Origin: Oerskovia turbata
GTDB taxonomy: Bacteria > Actinomycetota > Actinomycetes > Actinomycetales > Cellulomonadaceae
Direction of reading: 5' to 3'
Assembly: GCF_000718325.1 (NCBI RefSeq)
Contig: NZ_JOFV01000003.1
Span: forward strand, 235,210-299,209
Length of the DNA: 64,000 bases
In this document: one piece after another, positions 1 to 8,737 of the stretch
Position numbering within the stretch: position 1 is the stretch's first letter
How the letters are laid out: each line of letters opens with the position of its first letter
Made by a program: the position numbers and the translations under genes
The notes under the pieces: generated by a model
The model's database searches: none
Told to the model about the DNA's origin: nothing
What the model saw: the letters and a program-made list of their open reading frames with translations, nothing else

Positions 1-1093
1 GCGGCATCTTCGCGATCTCGCCCGAGAGGTAGAGCGCGACGTCCTGCGAGGCCTGCTGCACCTTGCGGTAGCCGTCGAACCCGAGCCGCAGGAACAGGTA
101 GTACTGGAGCAGCACCTGTGCCCCGGGGCGCGAGAAGTTGAGGGCGAACGTGGGCATGTCGCCACCCAGGTAGCTGACCCGGAACACCAGGTCCTCGGGC
201 AGCGACGCGACGTCCCGCCACACGACCCACCCGAGCCCGGGGTAGACGAGCCCGTACTTGTGACCCGAGGTGTTGATCGACACGACCCGCGGGACCCGGA
301 AGTCCCACTCGAGGCCGGGCTGGACGAACGGGGCGATCATGGCCCCCGACGCCCCGTCCACGTGGATGGGGACGTCCAGCCCTGTCGAGGCCTGGATACG
401 GTCGAGCGCCGCGGCGATCTCCGCGACCGGCTCGTACATCCCGGTGTACGTGACCCCGAGGATCGCGACCACGCCGATCGTGTTCTCGTCCACGTACTTC
501 TCGAGATCGTGCCCGTCGAGCACCTTGTGCTCGAGCGAGATGGGGACGTAGCGCGCCTCGACGTCCCAGTAGTTGCAGAACTTCTCCCAGCACACCTGCA
601 CCGCGCTCGACAGGACCAGGTTGGGCCGGTCCGCCGGCTTCCCGGCCGCTCGGCGCGCGTGCTGCCAGCGTCGCTTGAGCGCGAGTCCGCCGAGCATCGC
701 GGCCTCGGACGAACCGATGGTCGACGTCCCGATCGTGTCCTGCGGGTCCGGGGCGTTCCACAGGCCACCCAGCATCTTCCAGCAGCGTGTCTCGATCGCG
801 GCCGTCGCCGGGTACTCGTCCTTGTCGATCATGTTCTTGTCGGCCGTCTCCTCGTACAGCCGCTGCGCGTACGGGTCCATCCACGTCCCGACGAACGTCG
901 CGAGGTTGAGGCGCGCGTTGCCGTCGAGCATTGCCTCGTCGTGGACGATCTGGTACGCGGTCTCCGGGAGGGACTCCCCCGCCGGGAGGACGTTGCGGGG
1001 CAGCTCTGTCGCCTCCCCCGGTCGGGCGAAGAGCGGGTTGAGCGCGACGACGTCACGCTCCTCGGACTCGGCACCGCGGTTGGATCCGGACAT
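1..1093 (-). CDS. gadB: Glutamate decarboxylase (PLP-dependent), C-terminus outside window
   Basis: Converts glutamate to GABA and CO2 with proton consumption; in bacteria this usually serves acid resistance or GABA metabolism. The visible N-terminal 364 residues read like the Gad family throughout. They include the substrate/PLP-binding strand VPIHVDGASGA and the PLP-lysine motif SGHKYGLVYPG, with the Schiff-base lysine near residue 279. The start at 1093 is chosen because GGAGG lies a few bases upstream. The 3' end (about 100 codons in a full family member) runs off the left edge of the window. No GABA antiporter gene is visible next to it. The family call is strong; the physiological role is inferred. 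Confidence 0.93.
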   Translation of the reverse strand, partial: MSGSNRGAESEERDVVALNPLFARPGEATELPRNVLPAGESLPETAYQIVHDEAMLDGNARLNLATFVGTWMDPYAQRLYEETADKNMIDKDEYPATAAIETRCWKMLGGLWNAPDPQDTIGTSTIGSSEAAMLGGLALKRRWQHARRAAGKPADRPNLVLSSAVQVCWEKFCNYWDVEARYVPISLEHKVLDGHDLEKYVDENTIGVVAILGVTYTGMYEPVAEIAAALDRIQASTGLDVPIHVDGASGAMIAPFVQPGLEWDFRVPRVVSINTSGHKYGLVYPGLGWVVWRDVASLPEDLVFRVSYLGGDMPTFALNFSRPGAQVLLQYYLFLRLGFDGYRKVQQASQDVALYLSGEIAKMP

Positions 1094-1227
1094 GTTGGGT
1101 CCTCCGACAGGGTGGGGCGGACCGGTCGGCCCGCCCACCGGGTGGTCCGACGCGGTCGTGCCGCCGTCCCCAGCCCGCTGCGTCCACGGTAGGTCGACAG
1201 TCCGTCGAGCGCCTGGGGAGCCCGGGA

Positions 1228-1656
1228 CTACCTCGCCGTACGGCCCGCTGACGCGCAGGCGATGCACCGGCGGGCCGTCGGGCGCACGGCCAGACGCGCC
1301 TGCCCGACCGGACCGCCGCACGTCTCGCACGTCTCGTACGTCCCGGCGTCGAGCCGGGCGAGCGCCGCCTCCGCCTCGGCGGACTGCTGCTCGGCGAGTC
1401 GCAGCAGCGCCCCGACCTGCGCCCGCTCGAACGCGATCGTCGCACCGTCGGGGTCGTGCTCGTCGTCGGCGTTCGAGTCCTTGGACGCCTCGACGATCCC
1501 GGCCACGTCGCGACGCAGCGCCTCACGCCGCACCTCGGTCTCGTCGCGCAGGGCGAGCAGCCGCGCCCGCACGACGGCGTCACGCGCCTCACGCTCACGA
1601 GGTGCGGCGGGCGCGACGGTCGTCTCCCCGGGGGTGCCGGTGTCGGCGTCGGTCAT
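1228..1656 (-). CDS. TraR/DksA-family zinc finger protein
   Basis: A 142-residue protein with a charged helical N-terminal half and a C-terminal four-cysteine zinc finger (CETCGG, then CIAC after 17 residues), as in DksA/TraR proteins that bind the RNA polymerase secondary channel. The ATG at 1656 gives a family-sized protein beginning MTDADTG. The frame stays open to an ATG at 1899, but the extra 81 residues are low-complexity and look non-coding. It lies upstream of gadB on the same strand with 134 bp between them, so co-transcription is possible. Whether it acts on RNA polymerase here is inference. Confidence 0.8.
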   Translation of the reverse strand: MTDADTGTPGETTVAPAAPREREARDAVVRARLLALRDETEVRREALRRDVAGIVEASKDSNADDEHDPDGATIAFERAQVGALLRLAEQQSAEAEAALARLDAGTYETCETCGGPVGQARLAVRPTARRCIACASAGRTAR

Positions 1657-2337
1657 CGTCAGGTCCAACGCGGGAGGGCTGCCCACGCTTCCCGCGACGT
1701 TCCTGCCGGCGGTGCCGGCAGCGTTCCTGGCGGCTGCCCACCGTGCTGCCGATCCGGCGCCGTCCTGACGGTCGTCCTGGCGGTCGTCCGCCGCGCGCCC
1801 TGTCGGTCCCCCGTGCGACGATCGACGCGTGCCCGTCGCCGAGTCCTCCGTGGTCGTCCTCGTGGACCCCGCGAGCGTCTGCGGAGGGTCTGCGCGCACG
1901 TGTTCCTCGTCCGCACCGGGCCGTGACGTCGGACACCCCGCCCCGGCCGCGGGCGGGGCCCCACGGCACGACGGCTTCGTGTGCCGTCCCCTGCGGCTCG
2001 CGCCCGGTGCCGAGCGTGTCGGCTCGTGGCTCCTGGGGCGCGACGTCCGCCGTCGGATCGACGGTTTGGCGCGCGGTTGTGCGGCCCTCGAAGTCGTCGC
2101 AGGGGCTCGCGGTCAGGCGGGGCCGCCGTCCACGAACCCTGGCCGTGGGCCCTCCGGACGAGCCGCGCCCGCCCCTGACGACGCCCCGGACACCCACTGA
2201 ACACGCAGGTCACGGACGAGGTCACGGTCCGGCAACGCGTATGACAGGAATCGGTCCGGGATGGAAGAGTGAAGGCCGGTTTCGCGCGAACCGCACAGAT
2301 TCCCCCCAGCGCCCCCGCATCTCGAAGAGGTAGACCC
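1657..2337. other. Intergenic stretch, no convincing gene
   Basis: About 680 bp between divergent genes. All six frames have open stretches, but their translations are low-complexity and typical of antisense high-GC noise. It presumably holds the promoters for the DksA-type gene (minus) and the oxidoreductase (plus). A short run of near-repeats of the type GTCCTGGCGGTCGTC occurs around 1765-1795. No RNA gene or mobile element was recognised. Confidence 0.5.
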
Positions 2338-3264
2338 ATGAGCACCGCGATCTTCTACGACCGCCACGGCGGGGTCGACGTCCTGCGCGTCGGCGACGAG
2401 CCCGTGCCGGCCCCCGGTGAGGGCGAGCTCGTCGTCGCGAACCGCGTGGTCGGGGTCAACCCGGCGGACGTCAAGAGGCTCGCCGGGGAGTTCGGCGGCA
2501 GCGACGAGTTCCCGCAGGTGCTCGGGTTCGAGGCGGCGGGCGTGGTCGAGGCGGTCGGCGAGGGTGTCGAGGGCTTCGCGGTGGGTGACGAGGTCGTGTG
2601 GAGCGGCACGGGCGCGCAGCGCGAGCGGTCGGTCGTCGCGGCGACCAAGGCTCGGGTCAAGCCCGCGAACGTGCCGTTCGAGCAGGCTGCGGTGCTGCCG
2701 GTCGCGGCGTCCGCGGCGTTCTCGGCGCTGGTCCAGGCAGGCGTCGGGGACAAGGACGTCGTGCTGGTCCACGGTGCGTCGGGCGGGGTGGGCTCGGCCG
2801 CGGTGCAGATCGCGAAGGCGCTCGGCGCGCGCGTCGTCGGGACGGCGTCCGCGCGCAACCACGACTACGTGCAAGGTCTCGGAGCGACTGCTGTGGCGTA
2901 CGGCCCGGGTCTCGTGGACGAGGTCCGCGCGCTCCCGGACGGTCTCGCGGACGTGACCGCGGTCGTCGACACCGTGGGGTCCCCGGAGACCGTCACCCAG
3001 ACGGTCGACCTGTTGGGCGCCGACGGCCTGGAGCGGGACGGGAAGCCGCGCGCCGTAACCCTGGTCGAGTCGCAGGAGTCGCTCGCTGCGGGCATCGCGT
3101 CCAAGGTGTCGCAGAAGGGCGCGCTCGCCGAGGTGCTCGCGCTCGCCGAGGCCGAGCTGCTCTCGTCGGAGATCTCGGCGCGCTTCCCGCTGGCCGAGGC
3201 GGCCCGCGCCGTCGAGCAGGTCGCGGGCGGCCACGTGCGCGGCAAGGTCGTCCTGGAGGTCTGA
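2338..3264 (+). CDS. NADP-dependent zinc-free MDR oxidoreductase (quinone oxidoreductase type)
   Basis: A 308-residue medium-chain dehydrogenase/reductase. It has the GroES-like N-terminal half (VVGVNPADVKRLAG) and the nucleotide-binding motif VLVHGASGGVGSAAVQIAK. The catalytic and structural zinc cysteines are absent, which places it with quinone oxidoreductases/enoyl reductases rather than zinc alcohol dehydrogenases. The ATG at 2338 is preceded by GAAGAGG. An upstream in-frame ATG at 2269 would add 23 residues with no family similarity. It probably reduces quinones or alpha,beta-unsaturated carbonyls with NADPH; the substrate cannot be told from sequence. It is followed codirectionally by a YjbR gene. 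Confidence 0.88.
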   Translation: MSTAIFYDRHGGVDVLRVGDEPVPAPGEGELVVANRVVGVNPADVKRLAGEFGGSDEFPQVLGFEAAGVVEAVGEGVEGFAVGDEVVWSGTGAQRERSVVAATKARVKPANVPFEQAAVLPVAASAAFSALVQAGVGDKDVVLVHGASGGVGSAAVQIAKALGARVVGTASARNHDYVQGLGATAVAYGPGLVDEVRALPDGLADVTAVVDTVGSPETVTQTVDLLGADGLERDGKPRAVTLVESQESLAAGIASKVSQKGALAEVLALAEAELLSSEISARFPLAEAARAVEQVAGGHVRGKVVLEV

Positions 3265-3321
3265 CCCTCCCTGGGGGGGCGCCCGAGGCGCGCGTGGGTG
3301 GGGCGTGGTTCGCTGGGTGTC

Positions 3322-3741
3322 ATGCCGACCCGCCCCGCAGTGCCCGACGACGCCGGCCTCCTCGTCGAGGTGCGTCGCCTCGCGCTCGCGTTCCCCGGGG
3401 CAGAGGAACGCATGTCGCACGGGCGCGTGACGTTCCGCGCGCGGCTCATCTTCGCGGTCTTCAGCGGCATGACGAAGGCGACTGCTTCCGCGCCGGTCCG
3501 GCAGTACCCGCGCTCTGTCCTCGTCAAGGTCGACCCCGCGGAGCACGCGGCCCTGTCGCAGGACCCACGGTTCTACGTGCCCGCGTACTACGGCCCGGCG
3601 GGCTGGCTCGGCCTCGATCTCGACGCCGCCCCGGTCGACTGGCAGGAGGTCGCGGAGCTCCTCGACATGTCCTACCGCGAGGTCGCGGGCCCTCGGCTCG
3701 TGGCCCGGCTCGACGCCGAGGGGTCACCGGCCGGGCGGTAG
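3322..3741 (+). CDS. MmcQ/YjbR family protein
   Basis: A 139-residue protein of the MmcQ/YjbR family, a small CyaY-like fold often annotated as DNA-binding although its function is unsettled. Family features seen are the opening helix with LALAFPGAEERMSHG, the central strand SVLVKVDPAEHAAL, and the tail motif PRFYVPAYYGPAGWLGLDL followed by a helix ending at the C-terminus. The start at 3322 matches family length; no clear Shine-Dalgarno is present. It is convergent with the symporter gene, separated by the perfect palindrome at 3753-3815. Confidence 0.85.
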   Translation: MPTRPAVPDDAGLLVEVRRLALAFPGAEERMSHGRVTFRARLIFAVFSGMTKATASAPVRQYPRSVLVKVDPAEHAALSQDPRFYVPAYYGPAGWLGLDLDAAPVDWQEVAELLDMSYREVAGPRLVARLDAEGSPAGR

Positions 3742-3752
3742 TCGGCCAAGAA

Positions 3753-3815
3753 CGCTGAGTGCGGAGCAGTTGTCGTCGATGCATCGCATCGACGACAACT
3801 GCTCCGCACTCAGCG
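3753..3815. repeat. Perfect 30-bp inverted repeat between convergent genes (copy 1 of a dispersed palindrome)
   Basis: Bases 3753-3782 are exactly complementary to 3786-3815, leaving a 3-base loop. It sits 11 bp after the YjbR stop and 18 bp after the symporter stop, so it can act as a bidirectional terminator. The arm core GAGTGCGGAGCAGTTGTCGT recurs, with one substitution, in the palindrome at 57431-57487. This makes it a dispersed element rather than a unique terminator. No T-tract follows on either side. Confidence 0.85.
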
Positions 3816-3833
3816 GGAGGGTGGGACGTGGCG

Positions 3834-5360
3834 TCAGCGCGTCCCGACCAGCTCCTCGTCGGCGGCCGAGGCCGCAGGCTTGTCGGACGCGTTCGCGGTC
3901 GACGCGTCGACGTCGGACTGGGCCGCGGTCTCGTTCGTGTCGTCGTTCGAGTCGTCGTCGTCCGTGAACAGGTCCTCGACGTTCACGCCGTCGTACTGCT
4001 CGACGTCGAGGATGCCCTCGCGCTTGGCCACGACCGTCGGCACGAGCACCTGGCCCGCGACGTTGACCGCGGTGCGGCCCATGTCGAGGATCGGGTCGAT
4101 CGCGAGCAGCAGGCCCACGCCCGCGAGCGGCAGGCCCAGCGTCGACAGCGTCAGCGTGAGCATGACGATCGCGCCGGTCAGGCCCGCGGTCGCCGCAGAG
4201 CCCACGACGGACACGAACGCGATGAGCAGGTAGTCCGTGAAGGACAGGTCGATCCCGAAGAGCTGGGCGATGAAGATCGCGGAGATCGCGGGGTAGATCG
4301 AGGCGCAACCGTCCATCTTGGTGGTCGCGGCCAGCGGCACGGCGAACGACGCGTACTCGCGGGGGACCCCGAGGTTCCGCTCGGTCACGCGCTGCGTCAC
4401 GGGCAGCGTGCCGATCGAGGAGCGCGACACGAACGCGAGCTGGATCGCGGGCCACGCGCCCTTGAAGTAGCTCGTGACCTTCAGCCCGTTGGTCCGCAGG
4501 ACCACGGGGTAGACGACGAACAGCACGAGCGCGAGGCCGATGTAGATCGCGGCGGCGAACGTCGCGAGCGGGGACAGCAGGTCCCAGCCGTACTCCGCGA
4601 CGGCGTAGCCGATGAGGCCCAGCGTGCCGAGCGGCGCGAGGCGGATGATCCACCACAGAACGGTCTGGATGATGGACAGCGCCGAGCGGTTGAACGCGAG
4701 GAACGGGTCCGCCTTCTTGCCCGACTTGAGCGCCGCGATACCTACGACCAGCGAGATCACGACGATCTGCAGGACGTTGAAGGAGATCGAGGTCGAGGCT
4801 CCCTCACCCTGCAGCTGCGTGCGCGCCCCGATGCCCAGGAAGTTGCTCGGGATGAAGCCGTTGAGGAAGTCGAGCCACGAGCCGGAGCCCGAGGGCTCGC
4901 TGCCGTCGGCCGTCGACAGCGTCGTGTTGGCGCCCGGCTGGAGCACGAGGCCCAGGCCGATGCCGATCACGACGGAGATCAGCGCCGTGATGGCGAACCA
5001 CAGGATCGTCTGCCCCGCGAGGCGTGCGGCGTTGGTGACGTTCCGCAGGTTCGCGATCGACGCGACGATCGCGGTGAACACGAGCGGCGGCACGATCGCC
5101 TTGAGCAGCGTCACGAACGACGAGCCGATCGTGTCGAGCGTCGTCGTCAACCAGTTCGGGACCTCGTCGGGCGTTCCCGCACCGGACGCGGGCCCCATCG
5201 ACAGGGCGACCCAGCCCAGCACGACACCCAGGACGAGCGCGACGAGGATCTGGACGGTGAAGGAGGGGAGCTTGACGCGGCGCTTGGGCGCGGGGGCACC
5301 GGTCGCGGACTTCTCCGGCGCGGCGGTGGCCGCGGCCTGCGAAGAGGAGGAGGAGGGCAC
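3834..5360 (-). CDS. Dicarboxylate/amino acid:cation symporter (DAACS family)
   Basis: A 508-residue secondary transporter of the GltP/DctA/SstT family, which imports C4-dicarboxylates or acidic amino acids with Na+ or H+. Hydrophobic helices begin at about residue 32. The re-entrant loop serine motif SRSSIGTLPVT and the conserved stretches TTKMDGCASIYPAI and DPILDMGRTAVNV are present. The C-terminal tail of about 60 residues is unusually acidic (FTDDDDSNDDTNE). The GTG start at 5360 is preceded by GAAGAAAG; the frame stays open further upstream, but that sequence is not family-like. A glutamate substrate would fit the nearby gadB, but this is only suggestive. Confidence 0.88.
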   Translation of the reverse strand: MPSSSSSQAAATAAPEKSATGAPAPKRRVKLPSFTVQILVALVLGVVLGWVALSMGPASGAGTPDEVPNWLTTTLDTIGSSFVTLLKAIVPPLVFTAIVASIANLRNVTNAARLAGQTILWFAITALISVVIGIGLGLVLQPGANTTLSTADGSEPSGSGSWLDFLNGFIPSNFLGIGARTQLQGEGASTSISFNVLQIVVISLVVGIAALKSGKKADPFLAFNRSALSIIQTVLWWIIRLAPLGTLGLIGYAVAEYGWDLLSPLATFAAAIYIGLALVLFVVYPVVLRTNGLKVTSYFKGAWPAIQLAFVSRSSIGTLPVTQRVTERNLGVPREYASFAVPLAATTKMDGCASIYPAISAIFIAQLFGIDLSFTDYLLIAFVSVVGSAATAGLTGAIVMLTLTLSTLGLPLAGVGLLLAIDPILDMGRTAVNVAGQVLVPTVVAKREGILDVEQYDGVNVEDLFTDDDDSNDDTNETAAQSDVDASTANASDKPAASAADEELVGTR

Positions 5361-5838
5361 GGTTCTGCTTTCTTCGTCACGGGCACGAGGGGTGCCCAGG
5401 GATCGCGAGGATCGCGAGAGGGAGGGAGTGCAGTCGTCCCGGCCCGGAGGAAGGAGGATCCCGACGTCTGGGTCGCGTGGACGCGAGCCCGTACGGGTCG
5501 CGCGTCTCGTGCGCGGCGCAGCCGGGGCGGGTCCGTGCAGCACGGGCTCGCGGCGGGCACGCCGAGGTCAGGAGGGTGGGGAGGACTGCTGTGCGGGCCT
5601 GGGGCCCAGCGGTTCAGTGGGTCAACAACAGAGCGCGCTGGCGACTCGTCGCAGATCGACGTCACGGCGCGCGGTGAAGTTCCACCGGTTCAGCAAGGAT
5701 TCGACTCCCGTTCGGGCCGGCCCGGGGGCCGGCGGTGCAGGCGATCGTCGCCCACGGCTACCGATGGTAGCCGAGGAGGGAACGTCGTCGGGCCACGACT
5801 CTATTCCCTGGGACGGAAACGTCTCACGGGCCCGGCCG
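5361..5838. other. Intergenic region with two small hairpins
   Basis: About 480 bp between two minus-strand genes: downstream of the PBP gene and upstream of the symporter. It contains a GC-rich inverted repeat at 5716-5733 and a 7-bp stem with a 3-nt loop at 5756-5772. Either could help terminate PBP transcription, though neither has a T-tract. The rest presumably holds the symporter promoter. No convincing open frame is present. Confidence 0.45.
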
Positions 5839-7860
5839 CTACCCGTCGGTGTTCGGGGCGTCGAGGAAGGCCTTCAGGAGAGGGCCCGCGGTCACCGACC
5901 CACCGTCGCCCGTCTCGACGAACACGGCCACGGCGAGGTCGCCCTGGATCGCGATCATCCACGCGTGCGCCTGGTTGCCGTCGCCGTACTGAGCCGTCCC
6001 GGTCTTCGCCCCCACCTCGCCGGGCAGGTCCGCGAGCAGCTTCGCGCTGCCGTCCGTGACGACCGAGCGCATGAGGCTGCGCAGCGTCGCGGCCTCGTCG
6101 GCCGTGAGAGCGGACGGCGTCGGGGTCTCGGCCGCCGCGGGCGTGACCTCGGGCCGGACCAGGACGGGCGAGACCCGCTCGCCCTTCGCGACGCTCGCCG
6201 CGAGCGTCGCCATGCCCAGCGGCGAGGCCTCGACCTTGCCCTGGCCGATCAACGACGCGGCATGCTCGGTGGCCTCGGCGGTGGCCGGCACCGACCCGAA
6301 GTAGCCGGGGGCCCCCAGGTCCGCCTCGACGCCCAGACCGAGGTCGGCGGCGGCGTCGTGCAGCGCCTGCTGCGAGACCGCGTCCCGCTGCGCGATCATC
6401 GCGGTGTTGCACGAGTTGGCGAACGCCGTCCGGAACGGCACGTCCCCGATCGCCGCCGCGGGGAACCCCGGGACGTTCTGGAAGGTGCGGCCGTCGACCG
6501 TGATGTCCGGCGTGCAGGCCACGGTCGTGTCGGGCGTGATCCCCGAGCGGAGCATCGCGAGCGCCGAGGCCACCTTGAACGTGGACCCGGGGGCGTACTT
6601 CCCGGTGGTCGCGGTGGACGTCCCGTCGCCTCCCGGACCGCTCGCCGCAGCGAGCACGTTGCCCGTCGAGGGTTCGATCGCGACGATCGCGCTCGCCGAC
6701 GGGACGCCGGACAGCACGCTCTCGGCCACGACCTGCATGTCGGTGCGCAGCGTCGTCGCGAGCGGCACGCCGGCGACCGGGTCGACCGTGAAGACGTCCG
6801 TGACGTCCTCGACCGGGTCGGGCTGCCCGTCGCCGTCCAGGTCCTGACCCGTGTCCTCGCCGGCGCTGCCGTCGGCGACGACGCTCACCGTGATCCCGGG
6901 CGTCCCCCGGAGCTGGACGTCGTACTGCCGCTGGAGCCCCGACAGGCCGATCGTGTCGCCCGCGACGACCTGCCCCTCGGACTCCTCGACGGCCTCGGCC
7001 GTCGCGTCGCCCACACGCCCCAGGATGGCCCGCGCGAAGGTCCTGGTCGGGGCGAGGTCGAGCTCCCCGTCGACGACCGAGGCGCCGTCGATCGCGCGCA
7101 CCGCTGCGACGTCGATGCCCGCGGTGTCGTCCGTGCGGACCACGATGGCCTCGACGAACGCCTTCTCGCCCGCCCCGGCGACCTTCTGCGCGTAGGCCTC
7201 TACGTCGATCCCGACGGCGGCGCCCACCTGGCGCGCGACCGCGTCCTGGCGCGCGGGGTCGAGGTTCATCTTGTCGACGCCGATCCGGTGGACGGGACGC
7301 GGCTCGACGACGGGTCCGCCGTCGGCGCCCAGGATCTGCGCGCGCTCGGGCCGGACGCGGGTGACCGCCAGGCGGTCGCCGTCCTTGAGGTCCGGGACCA
7401 GGACGTCGGGCTCCCACGCCACGGCCCACTGCTTCGCTCCGCCGTCCGGCGCGTCCTGAAGCACGAGATCGACCGTGGTCTCGTAGGTCCACGGCGTGGT
7501 GTCCGTGACGTCCCAGGTGTACGCGAGCGTGGCCGTCGCCTGCTTGCCCTTGTTCTCACCCTCGGTGGCGACGTCGAGCTTCGCGACGGTGACCGTGCGT
7601 CCGACCGCGGCCAGCGGCTCGAGCACCGCGTCGCGGTGCGCTGAGACGTCGAGGTTCGCCTGGGTGAGCGCGACACCCTCGAAGTCACCCTCGGCGATCG
7701 CGGCGGCGAGGTCGTCGGCGGCGCCGTCGGGGCTGGGGGCGTCGTCGCTGCACGCGGTGAGCGTCAGGGCCAGCACCGCCAGGGCGGTCGGGCCGAGCGC
7801 CCGCCGCCAGGTGAGGCGTCGTGCCTCGGTGCGCCTGTCGACCTGCTGCGTGCGAACCAC
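5839..7860 (-). CDS. Penicillin-binding lipoprotein with MecA-type N-terminal domain (class B PBP-like transpeptidase)
   Basis: A 673-residue protein anchored outside the cell. It has a lipobox ending LTAC with Cys at about residue 37, an NTF2-like MecA_N domain at about 45-150, a dimerisation region, then a transpeptidase domain with all three active-site motifs: STFK (SxxK), SCN (SxN) and KTGT. It should cross-link peptidoglycan and bind beta-lactams. The GTG start at 7860 has an excellent GAGGGGGA 4 nt upstream; an ATG at 7929 in the same frame has no such site and would put 60 residues before the lipobox. A calcium-binding-like run (DLDGDGQPD) sits between the N-terminal region and the transpeptidase domain. 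Confidence 0.92.
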   Translation of the reverse strand: MVRTQQVDRRTEARRLTWRRALGPTALAVLALTLTACSDDAPSPDGAADDLAAAIAEGDFEGVALTQANLDVSAHRDAVLEPLAAVGRTVTVAKLDVATEGENKGKQATATLAYTWDVTDTTPWTYETTVDLVLQDAPDGGAKQWAVAWEPDVLVPDLKDGDRLAVTRVRPERAQILGADGGPVVEPRPVHRIGVDKMNLDPARQDAVARQVGAAVGIDVEAYAQKVAGAGEKAFVEAIVVRTDDTAGIDVAAVRAIDGASVVDGELDLAPTRTFARAILGRVGDATAEAVEESEGQVVAGDTIGLSGLQRQYDVQLRGTPGITVSVVADGSAGEDTGQDLDGDGQPDPVEDVTDVFTVDPVAGVPLATTLRTDMQVVAESVLSGVPSASAIVAIEPSTGNVLAAASGPGGDGTSTATTGKYAPGSTFKVASALAMLRSGITPDTTVACTPDITVDGRTFQNVPGFPAAAIGDVPFRTAFANSCNTAMIAQRDAVSQQALHDAAADLGLGVEADLGAPGYFGSVPATAEATEHAASLIGQGKVEASPLGMATLAASVAKGERVSPVLVRPEVTPAAAETPTPSALTADEAATLRSLMRSVVTDGSAKLLADLPGEVGAKTGTAQYGDGNQAHAWMIAIQGDLAVAVFVETGDGGSVTAGPLLKAFLDAPNTDG

Positions 7861-8083
7861 GTGCTCCCCCTCGATGCCCTGCGGCAGACGGTCCGCCGAC
7901 GGGTCGGCGGAAAGAGTTGACCCGGGCATCCTCGCCCGCCTGCGAGGCTAGCCCACGCCCACGCGGGAGCGCGGCCACGGCGCGCACGTCTTCTCCGGAG
8001 CGTCACAGGTTCTCCGCCAACCCGGTCCACCGCGCCGGGACGCCAGGCCCTTCCTACAGTGGAGACGACCGGAGGAGGCACAG

Positions 8084-8731
8084 ATGCCGAGGATCCGCAC
8101 CGACCGGGGGCTCGACCGCCTCGTCAACTTCACCGACGCGTCGGTCGCGATCGCGATCACGCTGCTCGTGCTGCCCCTGATCGACCTCGTGACGGACGGC
8201 GAGGAGCACTCGGTGGCGTCCCTGCTCGCCGACGAGCGCGGCACCTTCCTCGCGTTCGCGATCAGCTTCGTGGTCATCGCGAACTTCTGGGTGGGTCACC
8301 ACCGGGTGTTCGAGCACCTGCGGGACTACTCGAACGCGATGCTGTGGGCCAACTTCCTGTGGCTCGCGAGCATCGTGTTCATCCCCTTCACGACCCAGCT
8401 CCTGGCCGACCAGGGCACCGACGAACCAGCGGTCAACGCCCTGTACATCTCGGTGATGATCGTGACGACGGGCAGCCTGGCACTCGTCGAGTGGCTGGCG
8501 GTCCGCGACCCCGACCTCCAGCACCCCGAGGTCCGGGGAGAGCTCGAGGTGAAGGGAGCGCTCGTCGCGGTGCTCCTGCTGCTCGTGATCCTGGTGCTCG
8601 CGGTGGTCGCCCCGGGGGTCGGCATGTTCTGGCTCTTCCTGCTGTTCCTGGCCGGGCCGCTGACCCGGTGGGCCGAGCGGCGCCGGACCGGCCGACCGCG
8701 CGAGCAGGGCGGCGACGGCGAGGCCTCGTAG
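8084..8731 (+). CDS. TMEM175-family potassium channel-like membrane protein
   Basis: A 215-residue integral membrane protein with about six hydrophobic segments. The first helix carries the TMEM175/DUF1211 signature in the form RLVNFTDASVAIAITLLVL (FTD in place of the usual FSD). Bacterial members form leaky K+ channels as tetramers. The start is set by GGAGGAGG directly upstream of the ATG. The gene is convergent with the downstream PatB gene, with only 6 bp between stop codons and no room for a terminator. Channel function is inferred from the family. Confidence 0.88.
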   Translation: MPRIRTDRGLDRLVNFTDASVAIAITLLVLPLIDLVTDGEEHSVASLLADERGTFLAFAISFVVIANFWVGHHRVFEHLRDYSNAMLWANFLWLASIVFIPFTTQLLADQGTDEPAVNALYISVMIVTTGSLALVEWLAVRDPDLQHPEVRGELEVKGALVAVLLLLVILVLAVVAPGVGMFWLFLLFLAGPLTRWAERRRTGRPREQGGDGEAS

Positions 8732-8737
8732 GACCCG

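Noticed and set aside
1657..1899. N-terminal extension of the DksA/TraR-type protein to the ATG at 1899
   Set aside because: The extra 81 residues are low-complexity and lack family similarity; the ATG at 1656 gives the usual family size.
3753..3815. Terminal inverted repeats of an insertion sequence
   Set aside because: The two arms are 3 bp apart with no transposase between them, and no target-site duplication is visible at either copy.
3759..7644. Very long plus-strand open frames opposite the symporter and PBP genes
   Set aside because: Their translations are Arg/Gly/Asp-rich low-complexity with no family pattern. The minus-strand genes have complete conserved domains, Shine-Dalgarno sites and catalytic motifs.
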